Shown: positions 16,676 through 25,893 of the stretch, piece by piece
How the letters are laid out: every line of letters starts with the position of its first letter
Numbering within the stretch: the stretch's first letter is position 1
Origin: Paenibacillus nasutitermitis
GTDB taxonomy: Bacteria; Bacillota; Bacilli; Paenibacillales; Paenibacillaceae
DNA length: 64,000 bases
Direction: 5' to 3'
NCBI RefSeq assembly: GCF_014641075.1
Contig: NZ_BMHP01000002.1
Span: forward strand, 1,612,001 to 1,676,000
Translations under genes and position numbers: made by a program
The notes under the pieces: model-generated
Seen by the model: the letters and a program-made list of their open reading frames with translations, nothing else
Databases searched by the model: none
What the model was told of the DNA's origin: nothing

Positions 16676-18289
16676 TTATTGCTGTCCCGAAAACTTGAAC
16701 TCTTCCTTGTTGCCGATCGTAACTTTCAGATCCATGGCCTTGCCGTTGCGAATAATGTTCAACGTCGCTTCATCGCCTACCTTTTTCTTTTGAATCTGGG
16801 CAATCAATTCTTCGCGCGTTTTATATTTCGTGCCGTCAAGTCCAGTGATGACATCGTATTGTCTCAGATCGGCCTCATAAGCGGGCGACTTGTAATAAAC
16901 ATTGGAGACAATAGACCCTTCTTTACTGCCAAGACCCAGCTGCTGGGCGATGGAGTCCGTAATTTCCGCCAGCTCGGCTCCAATAAATGGAATCGGTGCT
17001 TTCGGAATCTCTTTATTGGATTTCAGCGTTTCCAGGTTCTCCTTGATCGTGCTAGTCGGTATTGCAAATCCGATCCCCTGTGCCTGTGAGCTTACTGCGG
17101 TGTTGATGCCCACGACTTCTCCGTTCAGATTAATAAGCGGTCCTCCCGAGTTGCCGGGATTAATGGATGCATCGGTTTGCAGCAGATGCTCGTAGTTGCG
17201 TGTGCCTTCCGCATCCTGGATGCTGATCGGACGCTCTTTGGCGCTGAGCACGCCTACGGTTACCGTGTGGTCAAAGCCATACGGGTTTCCGATTGCGACT
17301 ACCCAGTCGCCGATATCGATTGTGCCGGAATCGCCGATGGGAAGCGTCGGGAAGTCTGTTCCCTCCACCTTCAGCACAGCCAGATCCAGATTATAATCGG
17401 AGCCCAGCTTTTTCGCTACGAGCGGCTCGGCATGGCCTTGAACCGTTACTTTAATTTGATCCGCGTCTCCAACAACATGCTGATTCGTCAGGATGTACCC
17501 GCTGGAGTCGAAGAAGAATCCCGTACCCATACCATTCGGTGTCAGATCGCCGCTCTTGCTGCCTGGATCGGTGCTGCCGCCTTGGCCATTATCCTGATTG
17601 CCGCCGAATTCATCTCCAAAGAATTGACGAAGGAAATCGTCATTGAGCGAACCGCGTCCTTGGGAAGCGCTCTGCTTCACGAACGTCTCGATTTTCACGA
17701 CAGCCGGGCTTGCCGACTCGAAAATCTGCGCGATATTGTTGGGACGGACCACATCGGCTGCTGTGGACACCTTCCCGTCATCTCCGGTTTTATTCACGGC
17801 AGAGGACGCCTTATTCGATTCGGGCTGCGTCAGTGCAGCCTGCGCGCCTGTGAACCAGTTCTGATTATCGGCTGTGTACATTAAAGCTCCTACAGCAACT
17901 ACACCAACCATGAACGATGCGAAAATCGCTTTAAATGATGTACGGCGCTTCTCTTTGACCTGCCAGCCTCCCCGTGTCGATTGAGCCGGAGCAAAAGGCC
18001 GTACCTGCTGAGGAGGGGTCATCTCAACTTGCTGGGTGTTCGGGCCCGAGGTCATGCTTCCGCTTCCGCTTTGGTCCATTACGGCTTCTTGCGATGGATC
18101 CGCGTCCGTGGATTTAAACGGACCATACGAATAATAATAGGAAGATGACTTGGAATCTGCCTGCTGCTCGGGTGCGTCTGTTTCATGAGCCTGAGCAGGG
18201 CCATTGTCATTTTGCTGCTGCGTGTTGTCCTCATCCTTGCGCGAATCAAAGAAATCGTCAAAGGAATTCTTCTTGTTCTGATCGTCCAT
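16676..18289 (-). CDS. htrA: Membrane-anchored HtrA/DegP serine protease with PDZ domain
   Basis: A 537-residue quality-control protease of the outer membrane face. Residues 1-115 are an unusually long Gln/Asn/Ser-rich cytoplasmic region, one TM segment lies at about 120-138, then a linker. The trypsin-like domain has the triad His271 (TNQHVV), Asp302 (NLDLAV) and Ser381 (NPGNSGGP). A PDZ domain fills about 425-530 (GSIVSNVYYKSPAYEADLRQYD). AGGAGG precedes the ATG. It degrades or refolds misfolded exported proteins. The nearby CssRS-like pair suggests secretion-stress control. It could equally be called HtrB/HtrC; paralogues cannot be told apart here. Confidence 0.93.
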   Translation of the reverse strand: MDDQNKKNSFDDFFDSRKDEDNTQQQNDNGPAQAHETDAPEQQADSKSSSYYYSYGPFKSTDADPSQEAVMDQSGSGSMTSGPNTQQVEMTPPQQVRPFAPAQSTRGGWQVKEKRRTSFKAIFASFMVGVVAVGALMYTADNQNWFTGAQAALTQPESNKASSAVNKTGDDGKVSTAADVVRPNNIAQIFESASPAVVKIETFVKQSASQGRGSLNDDFLRQFFGDEFGGNQDNGQGGSTDPGSKSGDLTPNGMGTGFFFDSSGYILTNQHVVGDADQIKVTVQGHAEPLVAKKLGSDYNLDLAVLKVEGTDFPTLPIGDSGTIDIGDWVVAIGNPYGFDHTVTVGVLSAKERPISIQDAEGTRNYEHLLQTDASINPGNSGGPLINLNGEVVGINTAVSSQAQGIGFAIPTSTIKENLETLKSNKEIPKAPIPFIGAELAEITDSIAQQLGLGSKEGSIVSNVYYKSPAYEADLRQYDVITGLDGTKYKTREELIAQIQKKKVGDEATLNIIRNGKAMDLKVTIGNKEEFKFSGQQ

Positions 18290-18409
18290 GTATATCTCCT
18301 CCTAAGTATAATGGTTTCCCATGATAGCTGTAACCGTTTTACCTCGTTTGTTGTCTTAAGTCTATTTTGCACAATCTACCTTAAATCAAACTTAAAAATC
18401 ATATAAAAG

Positions 18410-18463
18410 GAAATAAAAATACCGGATCGCCTATTGTATACATAGACATTCCGGCATTTTTAT
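18410..18463 (-). terminator. Terminator of the yugN-like gene
   Basis: AAATGCCGGA pairs with TCCGGTATTT around a long loop that itself contains TCTATG/CAATAG-type partial pairing, followed by a T-rich tail on the minus strand just beyond the stop. Confidence 0.65.
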
Positions 18464-18466
18464 AAT

Positions 18467-18895
18467 CTAGTTTGGCGGATTTGTGCCCGCAAACAACTGT
18501 TCAACCTCGCCCAGCACATGCCTGGCTTTCTCTACGTAACGGGGTTCGATTTCCGCATCCGGATCAACCGGCTCCTGAAACTGGTTAATTAAACCGCCCA
18601 TCACCCGCACTTCAGTATCTTCATCAAGCCCTTCATTGTATACATGCTTGAGCACAAAGGGCCTGCCCATTCTAATCAGTGCATGATGGTCATCCGATTC
18701 GCTGTCCACAGTCCCGGTGATCACCTGGAACGGAAGACGAAGCCATACTTTATGGGCCTCATCGAGAAAACGGTCAAAAGAGCCACCCTCGTAGCTCCAG
18801 CCTCCGCCAAGGGCGAATTCATGCCCCTCCAGCACATTTTTCATATGGGTAAACTCATGTTCAAGGGATTCCAGATTGGATGAAAGTGGGATCAT
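18467..18895 (-). CDS. yugN: YugN-like family protein
   Basis: A 142-residue soluble, acidic protein. The region LEGHEFALGGGWSYEGGSFDRFLD followed by LRLPFQVITGT matches the YugN-like family of Bacillales. Its function is unknown. ATG 18895 is used because GGAGA lies upstream and the family proteins begin this way; the open frame continues to 19027 into low-quality sequence with cysteines not seen in the family. It sits just downstream of liaR on the same strand and may be read through from it. Confidence 0.75.
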   Translation of the reverse strand: MIPLSSNLESLEHEFTHMKNVLEGHEFALGGGWSYEGGSFDRFLDEAHKVWLRLPFQVITGTVDSESDDHHALIRMGRPFVLKHVYNEGLDEDTEVRVMGGLINQFQEPVDPDAEIEPRYVEKARHVLGEVEQLFAGTNPPN

Positions 18896-18957
18896 AAGGT
18901 TCGCATTCTCCTTTATTGTGAAGGTAATGCCCTTACAATGCCCACAGCTCTCCTCTT

Positions 18958-19623
18958 TTATCCCGTTTTCACCCAGCCTTTGCGATGCGCAAGCACGGCC
19001 AGCTGTGTCCGGTCCTCCAAATCGCATTTCATCAGAAGATTGCTGACATGGGTTTTGACCGTTTTAATGCTGATATGGAGCTCGTCTGCAATCTCTTTAT
19101 TGGCGCGCCCTTCCGCGATCAGAAGCAGAACCTCCTTCTCGCGTTCCGTTAAGCCTTCGTCGTCTCCTTGCGTTGTCCGCTGGCGCAGTCCCCGGGTCAA
19201 TGCTTGGGATACATCCGCCGTCATGACCGGCATTCCCTTCACCGCTCCGCTGATGGCATAGATAAGCTCTTCGGCCGACACCGTTTTGAGCACATAGCTG
19301 ACTGCCCCCGCCTCAACTGCGGCAACCACCTTCTCATCTTCCAGAAAGCTCGTCAGCATCACGATTTTCATCTCGGGAAATTCTTTCATAATCGCTCCCG
19401 TTGTTTCCACGCCATCCATGATGGGCATCATCAGATCCATCAGAATCAGTTCCGGCCGCATCTCTGCGCTTCCACCGCGGAGCAGCGCAAGCGCCTCCGC
19501 TCCGTTAGCCGCCTCGGCAACAACATCAAACTTGGGCTCCAACATTAAATAAGTACGAAGACCTGCCCGCACCATGTCATGATCATCCACGATCATGATT
19601 TTCCACTGCTTCATCCCGCTCAT
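18958..19623 (-). CDS. liaR: NarL/FixJ-family response regulator, LiaR-like
   Basis: A 221-residue regulator. The receiver has DDHDMVRAGL and the phospho-acceptor Asp63 in LILMDLMMPIMDGVE; the LuxR-type helix-turn-helix has LTEREKEVLLLIAEGRANKEIADELHIS... with TVKTHVSNLL. It is the third gene of a liaF-liaS-liaR operon. LiaR responds to lipid II-interacting antibiotics and membrane damage. The ATG has GGAG nine bases upstream and lies 41 bp inside the liaS reading frame, a real overlap. Confidence 0.92.
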   Translation of the reverse strand: MSGMKQWKIMIVDDHDMVRAGLRTYLMLEPKFDVVAEAANGAEALALLRGGSAEMRPELILMDLMMPIMDGVETTGAIMKEFPEMKIVMLTSFLEDEKVVAAVEAGAVSYVLKTVSAEELIYAISGAVKGMPVMTADVSQALTRGLRQRTTQGDDEGLTEREKEVLLLIAEGRANKEIADELHISIKTVKTHVSNLLMKCDLEDRTQLAVLAHRKGWVKTG

Positions 19624-20656
19624 CCTGACCCGCTCCTTTGTTAATGTAATTCGGGAGCGTTACGCGCACCCTTGTTCCACTTCCCGGCTTGCTAATAATC
19701 GAAGTATCTCCCCCAAGCTTGTTGGATCGCTCACGCATCGTCGAAAGGCCGTAAGATCCCCGCTTGACCATATCGGCGCGGAAGCCCACACCGTCATCCT
19801 GCAGGGTCATCACAATTTGCCGCTCCGTTTCGGCCAAAGTCAGAAACGCGGTCTGCGCGCCGGCATGCTTGACGATATTGGCCATTGCTTCCTGGATGAT
19901 CAGAAACAATTGATGTTCCTTGGCTTCCGAGAGCTTCTCTTTAATCCGCCATTCCAACACGCCTTGCAGACCATTCTGGCGGCAATAATCAGGGAACCAT
20001 TTATCAAGCGCCTGTTGTAGCGACCGGCCTTCAAGCTCCATAGGCCGAAGCTGCGCAATAAAGCCTCTCATTTGCTTTTGGGCCAAAGACGACATCGAGA
20101 TAAGCTGCTCCATGACGGAAACAGCGCGCTCGTGGTTAATTTCCAGCAGCTTGGGAAGGGAAGAGGCCGACATATGAATGGCAAACAGCTGCTGGCTGAC
20201 GGTATCATGCAAATCACGGGCCAGACGCTTGCGCTCCTCCAGCACGGCCGCTTCATTGGAAGCCGCCTCGCGCATGACCTGGTCCTCGCCTGTCCGCTGG
20301 ATCAGCTGCGTGCGCTGGTCAAGGGCTTCAAGCATATCGTTGAATTCCCGGAAAACCGCTGTAAAATTGCGGGCTCCTTCCTCCGGCAGCCTTGCTGAAT
20401 AGTTGCCGTGCGAAGCTTGCTTAAGACCGAGATGAAGCATATCCATCCGCCGCTGAATCCGCTGCGCCGCCCAGTAGCCGAAGCCTGCGCTGATAAGCAG
20501 GAAAAGGGCCGTGATGCCAATCCACAAGTCATTGTTATTGACTTCCGGATTGGCAATTCGGGTCCCTATATTCCACAGCAGCACAGATACCGAGGATGCT
20601 GCCGCAAACATCAGAATCATGTCCCATTTGCTGTTTCGAAACAATCTCACCATCAT
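19583..20656 (-). CDS. liaS: Sensor histidine kinase, LiaS-like
   Basis: A kinase of about 357 residues of the HisKA_3 (NarX/LiaS) class. Two N-terminal membrane helices with a very short extracellular loop give an intramembrane-sensing layout, followed by a HAMP-like linker. The H box is ERKRLARDLHDTVSQQLFAIHM (in two parts: the phosphorylated His is in RDLHDTV). The ATPase has EAMANIVKHA, DDGVGF and GSYGLSTMRERS. ATG 20656 is preferred with AGGTAGG upstream; TTG 20668 would overlap the liaF stop but has no proper spacing. Its 3' end overlaps liaR by 41 bp. Confidence 0.9.
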   Translation of the reverse strand: MMVRLFRNSKWDMILMFAAASSVSVLLWNIGTRIANPEVNNNDLWIGITALFLLISAGFGYWAAQRIQRRMDMLHLGLKQASHGNYSARLPEEGARNFTAVFREFNDMLEALDQRTQLIQRTGEDQVMREAASNEAAVLEERKRLARDLHDTVSQQLFAIHMSASSLPKLLEINHERAVSVMEQLISMSSLAQKQMRGFIAQLRPMELEGRSLQQALDKWFPDYCRQNGLQGVLEWRIKEKLSEAKEHQLFLIIQEAMANIVKHAGAQTAFLTLAETERQIVMTLQDDGVGFRADMVKRGSYGLSTMRERSNKLGGDTSIISKPGSGTRVRVTLPNYINKGAGQDERDEAVENHDRG

Positions 20657-20664
20657 GAGCAGTA

Positions 20665-21792
20665 TCAACCTACCTTCGTCACGCGAACATCACCGATAAA
20701 GGTGCTCACGACCAGCTTGATTTTTTTGTCCGTCTCCTGGAAATAAGCGGTTTTTACATTCATATTCTTGAACACGCCGCCTTCTTTGCGGTCAAGAACG
20801 GCAACATCCCCGATAAAAGCGCTGGAGACCACGTTGCAGCCCACTTCCAGATCATTAGGCAGAAATACTTTTACATCGCCGATAAAAGAAGAAATATTGA
20901 TTTTCGTTTCGCCGTAAGGGATTTGCGCTTTTGTCAAATCCAGTACCGTATCTCCGATAAAATGCGAGATATTCATCGGTTTCAATTCCCAGTAATCATG
21001 GCCGACGTAGATGTCTCCGATAAACCCGGAGCGCGTCTGGGCGTCCGGATCCTGGTTCCACCATTCCACCCGGTCATGGCGCTCACTGTCCCGTCCATGA
21101 TGTCGGTGGGCCCGATGGGCCCGGTGCTCCATCCGCTCGCGCAGCCGTTCCGCTTTCCTGGCCCACTTTTCCATCTTTTCATTATAATACTGTCTTTCGA
21201 ACGCGTTTTTGGGTTCGGCATAAGCCTGTCCCGAGTTATCGGGGCGCTCCGCTTCCGTCCCCAGTGGCTCAGCATCAGTCTGAAGCGGCGGAGAAACGGG
21301 CTCTTTCTTCAGATTGATCTTCGAATCCAGTCCAACTTTTTGGGTTGGGTCCGGATGAAGCGGAGGAGCAGGCGGCACCGGCTGGTCGGTGGGCGGGTAA
21401 TTATAAGCTTTCCAGTCATCCGGCGGCGTAGGCTCATTCTTCTGCTTCGGTTTCATAATCATCCGGATCCCGAATATGATAATGATGAAAGGCAGCGCGC
21501 TTCGAACCAAGTCGCCGACCGACCAGTCAAACAGATTAAGATTCCGGCCAAGAAATACAAAACCGATCGCAATCAGTACGAAACCGCCCCAGAGCGAACT
21601 ACCCCCGCGTTCCCGCTTCTTGAGCAGCTCCTGAAAGCCGGACAGCAGCAGCAGAACAGGCCAGAAAACCCGAATGACATCGCTTATGCTAAAATCCAGG
21701 AAACCTCCCTGTCTCAACAATAAGCTGATTCCTATGATCACGATGAAAAGCCCCCACATGACCCTTGTTAAAAATTGTCCATTCATGAGCAC
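20665..21792 (-). CDS. liaF: LiaF-like membrane regulator of the LiaRS system
   Basis: About 375 residues. Four short hydrophobic helices cover residues about 5-110 (RVMWGLFIVIIGISLLL, VFWPVLLLLSG, GGFVLIAIGFVFL, ALPFIIIIFGIRMI). A long Pro/Glu- and His/Arg-rich linker follows, then a beta-helix-like C-terminal domain with repeated SxFIGD motifs (SGFIGD, SHFIGD, SSFIGD, SAFIGD, STFIGD), the hallmark of cell-wall-active antibiotic response proteins. LiaF inhibits LiaRS in unstressed cells. GTG 21792 is chosen because GGAG lies six bases upstream; ATG 21786 is next in frame. First gene of liaFSR. Confidence 0.9.
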   Translation of the reverse strand: MLMNGQFLTRVMWGLFIVIIGISLLLRQGGFLDFSISDVIRVFWPVLLLLSGFQELLKKRERGGSSLWGGFVLIAIGFVFLGRNLNLFDWSVGDLVRSALPFIIIIFGIRMIMKPKQKNEPTPPDDWKAYNYPPTDQPVPPAPPLHPDPTQKVGLDSKINLKKEPVSPPLQTDAEPLGTEAERPDNSGQAYAEPKNAFERQYYNEKMEKWARKAERLRERMEHRAHRAHRHHGRDSERHDRVEWWNQDPDAQTRSGFIGDIYVGHDYWELKPMNISHFIGDTVLDLTKAQIPYGETKINISSFIGDVKVFLPNDLEVGCNVVSSAFIGDVAVLDRKEGGVFKNMNVKTAYFQETDKKIKLVVSTFIGDVRVTKVG

Positions 21793-21982
21793 GATCAGCT
21801 CCAATCGTTGTTCTTTAAGTTTGTAATCCCAGTATACCGTATGAATTATAACGCATAAAGGGTCTCCCGGTTGAACCTGGTCTACGACCTGAGACCGAGA
21901 GAGAAATCCATCGGTCATCTCTTTGCAGGACTGGCTTTTTTCCTGTCGGGCAGGACCAACGGAAGGGACGCGGGTTGGGGAC

Positions 21983-22011
21983 AACAAAAAAGAGGAGCCT
22001 TATCGGCTCCC
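21983..22011 (-). terminator. Terminator of the small spore protein gene
   Basis: GGAGCC and GGCTCC form a tight hairpin followed by TCTTTTTT on the minus strand, about 30 bp past the stop. Confidence 0.8.
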
Positions 22012-22037
22012 CCATCACAATTTTATTAGAAACAGCC

Positions 22038-22154
22038 TTACTTCTGAGCTTTCTGTGAAGCAGACTTATTCGCAGTTGTATGGGTTTCTTCGGCAAATTC
22101 AGAGTTGTATTGGTTTTGTGGTGCTTTTGCCTTATTGCTTTTGTTTTTCGCCAT
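22038..22154 (-). CDS. Gamma-type small acid-soluble spore protein-like peptide
   Basis: A 38-residue, Asn/Gln/Lys/Ala-rich peptide beginning MAKNKSNKAK and containing NSEFAEET, close to the EFASET repeat and cleavage signature of gamma-type SASPs (SspE). These proteins are amino-acid stores in spores, digested at germination. ATG 22154 follows GGGGGTGAG. A longer frame to 22220 runs through the ribosome binding site and is not favoured. Only one motif copy is present, so it is a minimal member; a terminator follows. Confidence 0.65.
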   Translation of the reverse strand: MAKNKSNKAKAPQNQYNSEFAEETHTTANKSASQKAQK

Positions 22155-22203
22155 TGGACTCACCCCCCCGTAATACCAATAGTATGGCATATCGGGATAC
22201 CGT

Positions 22204-22743
22204 TTATGTGATCCAGGCATCGGACTGCTTGTCCAATTTCTTGAGCTGCAGCTTGCTCCGGTGAATTCTTGCCTTCACAGTTCCTACGGGCATCTTCATG
22301 GCATCGGCAATTTCCTGATCCTTGAATCCGTAATAAAACTTATACAGCAGCATCGTTCTTGAACGAGGGTCCAACAAACCCAGCAGCTCGGCAATTTCAA
22401 ATTGCAATCCAGCCTCATCCTGATGCACGCCCTGCGACTGATCCTTCTCCGCTTCTTGCCAGCCATAGCTTTGAGCACGCCTGGACTGCCGGTTAATATT
22501 AATGGCAGCATTAGCCGTGATTGTCTTCGCCCAGGAATGTAGCTTGCTTTTTTCGCGCAGCGTATTCTGTTTGGTCAGAATATTCACCCAAGCCTCCTGG
22601 ACAGCATCCTGAGCATCCGATTTGTTGACGACTTTCGCATAAGCCACTCGGATCATCTGATTATATAATTCCCGCAATCGATCTTCCACTTCTCCCGGCT
22701 CGTAAGGTCTTTCCCCATCATTTTCCATAAAATGGTGATCCAT
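22204..22743 (-). CDS. ECF-like sigma-70 family RNA polymerase sigma factor
   Basis: A 179-residue sigma factor with region 2 (LYNQMIRVAYAKVVNKSDAQ, then DAVQEAWVNIL, HSWAKTITANAAIN) and region 4 (LDPRSRTMLLYKFYYGFKDQ, then EIADAMKMPVGTVKARIHRSK). The overall design is that of extracytoplasmic-function sigma factors, though no anti-sigma gene is next to it. The start is uncertain (ATG 22743 or 22728; the frame is open to 22833). The small spore protein gene lies 49 bp downstream on the same strand and might share its transcript. Its regulon cannot be read from here. Confidence 0.85.
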   Translation of the reverse strand: MDHHFMENDGERPYEPGEVEDRLRELYNQMIRVAYAKVVNKSDAQDAVQEAWVNILTKQNTLREKSKLHSWAKTITANAAININRQSRRAQSYGWQEAEKDQSQGVHQDEAGLQFEIAELLGLLDPRSRTMLLYKFYYGFKDQEIADAMKMPVGTVKARIHRSKLQLKKLDKQSDAWIT

Positions 22744-22868
22744 ACTCACAGGCAACCGCCCCGCTTTTTTATGATAGCGTTTACGGCAATCGTACCACAT
22801 TTTTCCTATAAAAAAAAGAAGGCATTTCAACATTTTTCATGCCTGTTGAACAGCCTTCCCCATATTTT

Positions 22869-23498
22869 TTAGGATTCCAACAAAGATTCCGGTATAGGTC
22901 CTTCGGCGGGAACCGACTTGTTTAAGGCCTTTATCCACGCTTCCGACACTTTCCCCTCACCTTGCTTGATGAGCTGGACTTCTACCGTCCGTTTGCCCCA
23001 CTGTTTGTACACTTGCTTGCGGGTCTCAAAATACAAATCTATTTTGTGGCCTTTTATCGCAGAACCCGTATCGGCTACCACTCCGTATCCATAACCCGGG
23101 ACATACAACAAGGTCCCAATCGGAAAAACCTTGGGATCTGCTGCAATCGTCGAGACGACATCACGCCTGACCTTCACTCCCGAATACGTAATTCCGTAGA
23201 GCGGATGCCCCGGCTTCTTGCCGGTCGATTCTATGCCAGCCGTATAACCGGTTGCGACAACACGAATATGTTTCCTTGCTTTTGGCTTCTGCTTCACTTC
23301 CTGCACCTTGGTTTCCGGTTTCTTCTGATACATAGCCGGAACAGCGAGATTCAAAGGCCTGATGACCCTGACCGCCGGAACGTCTGTCTGTTCCTGCCGG
23401 ATGACGGCGAAATCTCCCGAAGTGCTTGTTATCAAAACGGCCCCTGCAGCCAGCATGATTAACAAAAAGCGTAAGACGGGCAATAAGCTTGTCTTCAT
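22869..23498 (-). CDS. Exported 3D-domain protein (YuiC-like, probable peptidoglycan lytic enzyme)
   Basis: A 209-residue protein with an N-terminal signal/anchor helix ([21 protein letters not shown]), a Lys/Pro-rich linker and a 3D domain at about 75-175: [49 protein letters not shown] and the Asp-containing IDLYF. The 3D fold is a double-psi beta barrel of the MltA/RpfB/YuiC type that cuts peptidoglycan without hydrolysis. The three conserved Asp-like positions (ADP, ADTG, IDLYF) are retained. It is probably active on the cell wall in stationary phase or spore revival. Confidence 0.85.
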   Translation of the reverse strand: MKTSLLPVLRFLLIMLAAGAVLITSTSGDFAVIRQEQTDVPAVRVIRPLNLAVPAMYQKKPETKVQEVKQKPKARKHIRVVATGYTAGIESTGKKPGHPLYGITYSGVKVRRDVVSTIAADPKVFPIGTLLYVPGYGYGVVADTGSAIKGHKIDLYFETRKQVYKQWGKRTVEVQLIKQGEGKVSEAWIKALNKSVPAEGPIPESLLES

Positions 23499-23593
23499 TT
23501 GAATGTAGTCCCCCCTAGAAGGAGGTTACCCATATGAGACAAGCTTTATTCACCTTTCTATGAATTGGAAAATAGTTTCATAGACCCATTTGT

Positions 23594-25531
23594 TTAAATT
23601 TGCTTGGTTTTGATTTCTTCCTGGAGCAGCGCGATAAGCTCTGCAACGGGCTTTGCCCCAATATCGCCTTCACCGCGCTTGCGAACCGATACCGTTTCCG
23701 ATTGTGCTTCGTTGTCGCCGACTACTAGCATATATGGCGCTTTTTCCAGCTGCGCTTCGCGGATTTTGTAGCCCAGCTTCTCATTGCGCAGATCGGATTC
23801 CACCCGGATTCCGGCTTCACGCAGCTTCTCTTCCACCTGACGGGCATAGGACTCGTATGCCGTCGAAACGGGAAGAATTTTAGCCTGGACCGGCGACAGC
23901 CATAACGGCAGCGCTCCTGCGAAATTTTCCAGCAGGAAAGCAGTCATCCGCTCCATTGTGCTGATTATTCCTCTGTGAATAACGACCGGACGGTGCTTCT
24001 TCCCGTCATCGCCCACATATTCAAGCTCGAAGCGCTCCGGCAGCAGGAAATCAAGCTGTGCCGTGGAGAGCGTTTCCTCTTTGCCAAGCGCTGTCTTGAT
24101 TTGAACATCCAGCTTCGGACCGTAGAACGCCGCTTCACCTTCCGCTTCGAAGAACGGAAGCTCCAGCTCCTCCACAACCTCGCGCAGCATGCGCTGGGAC
24201 ATTTCCCACATCTCGTCATTGGGGAAATATTTCTCCGTATCCTTAGGATCGCGGTAGGATAACCGGAACCGGTAATCTTTAATGCCGAAATCTTCATAGA
24301 CCAGGCGAATCAGCTTGATTACACGGCCGAATTCTTCCTTGATCTGATCGGGACGGCAGAAAATATGGGCGTCATTCAAGGTCATGGCGCGGACGCGGTG
24401 AAGACCGGTCAACGCTCCGGACATTTCATAGCGGTGCATCGTTCCAAGCTCCGCCACCCGTACAGGCAGATCCCGGTATGAACGCATTTCGCTTTTGAAG
24501 ACCATCATATGATGCGGACAGTTCATGGGACGAAGGACAAGCTCCTCATTGTCCATAATCATTTTGGGGAACATATCCTCGCTGTAGTGCTCCCAGTGGC
24601 CGCTTGTCTTGTAGAGTTCCACATTGGCCAGCACCGGTGTGTAAACATGCTGATAGCCAAGCCGTTCTTCCAGGTCGACGATATACCGCTCCATCGTACG
24701 TCTTACGGTTGCTCCATTAGGCAGCCACAGCGGAAGCCCCTGTCCCACCTCGCGTGAGAAAGTGAACATTTTCAATTCGCGTCCAAGCTTTCGGTGATCG
24801 CGTTTTTTGGCTTCCTCCAGGAAATGGAGATGCTCGTCCAATTGCGCTTTTTTGGGAAAAGCAGTGCCGTATATGCGCTGCAGCATTTTATTCTTGGAAT
24901 CCCCGCGCCAGTAAGCTCCGGCTACGCTTAGCAATTTAAATGCCTTGATCCGCCCCGTGGAAGGCAAATGGGGGCCGCGGCACAGATCGAAGAACTCGCC
25001 CTGATCGTAAATGGTCAGCTCCACGCCTTCAGGCAGATCGCGGATCAGCTCCAGTTTAAGCGGGTCGCCCAGTTCCGTGAAGATCGTAATCGCTTCCTCG
25101 CGGCTAACTACACGGCGGCGGATAGGCAGATTTTCCTGTACGATCCGCTCCATTTCCTTCTCGATTTTGACCAGATCCTCCGGCGTCAGGGATTGCTCCA
25201 TATCGATATCATAGTAGAAGCCGTCCTCGATTACCGGCCCGATGCCAAGCTTTACCTCGGTGCTGCCATAAAGGCGCTTAATCGCTTGTGCCATCAAATG
25301 CGCAGTACTGTGGCGGTAAACCTCCAGCCCCTCCGCCGACTCTACCGTCACGATTTCTATTGCTGCGTCTTGCTCAAGCGGCGTATACACATCCACCACC
25401 TGGCCATTGACTTTGCCGGCAATAGCATTCTTCTTGAGCCCGCTGCTAATCGAGCCTGCTATATCCTCAACAGTGGTTCCCCCATCATATTCCCGCATAT
25501 TCCCATCAGGAAATTTCACTTGAATCGACAT
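23594..25531 (-). CDS. thrS: Threonyl-tRNA synthetase
   Basis: A 645-residue class II synthetase. Domains in order: TGS (about 1-60), the second editing domain with [16 protein letters not shown] (about 70-225), the catalytic core with motif 2 [19 protein letters not shown] and the zinc-binding Cys in MNCPHHM, and the anticodon-binding domain (about 535-640). ATG 25531 has AGGAGG six bases upstream; longer in-frame starts read through the leader. A T-box leader with Thr specifier precedes it. Confidence 0.97.
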   Translation of the reverse strand: MSIQVKFPDGNMREYDGGTTVEDIAGSISSGLKKNAIAGKVNGQVVDVYTPLEQDAAIEIVTVESAEGLEVYRHSTAHLMAQAIKRLYGSTEVKLGIGPVIEDGFYYDIDMEQSLTPEDLVKIEKEMERIVQENLPIRRRVVSREEAITIFTELGDPLKLELIRDLPEGVELTIYDQGEFFDLCRGPHLPSTGRIKAFKLLSVAGAYWRGDSKNKMLQRIYGTAFPKKAQLDEHLHFLEEAKKRDHRKLGRELKMFTFSREVGQGLPLWLPNGATVRRTMERYIVDLEERLGYQHVYTPVLANVELYKTSGHWEHYSEDMFPKMIMDNEELVLRPMNCPHHMMVFKSEMRSYRDLPVRVAELGTMHRYEMSGALTGLHRVRAMTLNDAHIFCRPDQIKEEFGRVIKLIRLVYEDFGIKDYRFRLSYRDPKDTEKYFPNDEMWEMSQRMLREVVEELELPFFEAEGEAAFYGPKLDVQIKTALGKEETLSTAQLDFLLPERFELEYVGDDGKKHRPVVIHRGIISTMERMTAFLLENFAGALPLWLSPVQAKILPVSTAYESYARQVEEKLREAGIRVESDLRNEKLGYKIREAQLEKAPYMLVVGDNEAQSETVSVRKRGEGDIGAKPVAELIALLQEEIKTKQI

Positions 25532-25566
25532 GTTCATCCTCCTAAAGTACATATATTTGTGACAAC

Positions 25567-25850
25567 AAAAAAAAGCACACATCCCGTAAAAAAGGGACGA
25601 GTGCCTGTTAGACCCGTGGTTCCACCCTGGTTCAATTGACAGCTGCTCTTCAAACAGCCGGTGTCAATCCTTGAGAGCGTTCGGTAACGGGAACGAATCC
25701 GGCACAGCTTACTACCGTCTATCCAGACAGCTTCAACTGGGCAGCTAAAAAGGGGTATATCCGCCAGCGCGTCGTAAGGGACTTGCAGCCTTGAAGGTCC
25801 CTCTCTCTGTAACGTGCGCATCCTTGGCAAATACTTGGCTCTATCATGGC
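25567..25850 (-). promoter_or_regulatory. T-box leader of thrS with ACC (Thr) specifier
   Basis: On the minus strand the conserved T-box AGGGTGGAACCACG lies at about 25615-25628. It is followed by a terminator hairpin (GCACTCGTCCC with GGGATGTGTGC) and a run of T at 25561-25570. Upstream the stem I region begins AGAGAGAG and closes with GCTCTC; between them GTTACCGAAC offers ACC (25683-25685 on the plus strand) as the threonine specifier codon. Uncharged tRNA-Thr pairing here should allow read-through into thrS. Confidence 0.92.
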
Positions 25851-25863
25851 TTTTACGCTAATA

Positions 25864-25893
25864 ATTATAAGCCTGGAGACAAGAGGCGGTCAA
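25864..25893 (-). promoter_or_regulatory. Promoter of the thrS T-box transcript
   Basis: TTGACC (25888-25893) and TATAAT (25864-25869) are spaced 18 bp on the minus strand, overlapping the ytxC stop. thrS therefore has its own start in addition to any read-through from ytxC. Confidence 0.75.

Noticed and set aside
18305..18340. TTACAG-N17-TATACT as the htrA promoter
   Set aside because: The -10 lies directly against the ribosome site, so the transcript would start too close to or inside it.
20923..21723. A 266-codon frame opposite liaF
   Set aside because: liaF is certain from its membrane helices and FIGD repeats; the opposite frame has no family features.
21840..21900. GGTCTC/GAGACC inverted repeat upstream of liaF as a LiaR site
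   Set aside because: Arms are only six bases and 22 bases apart, and I cannot match them to a LiaR consensus with confidence.
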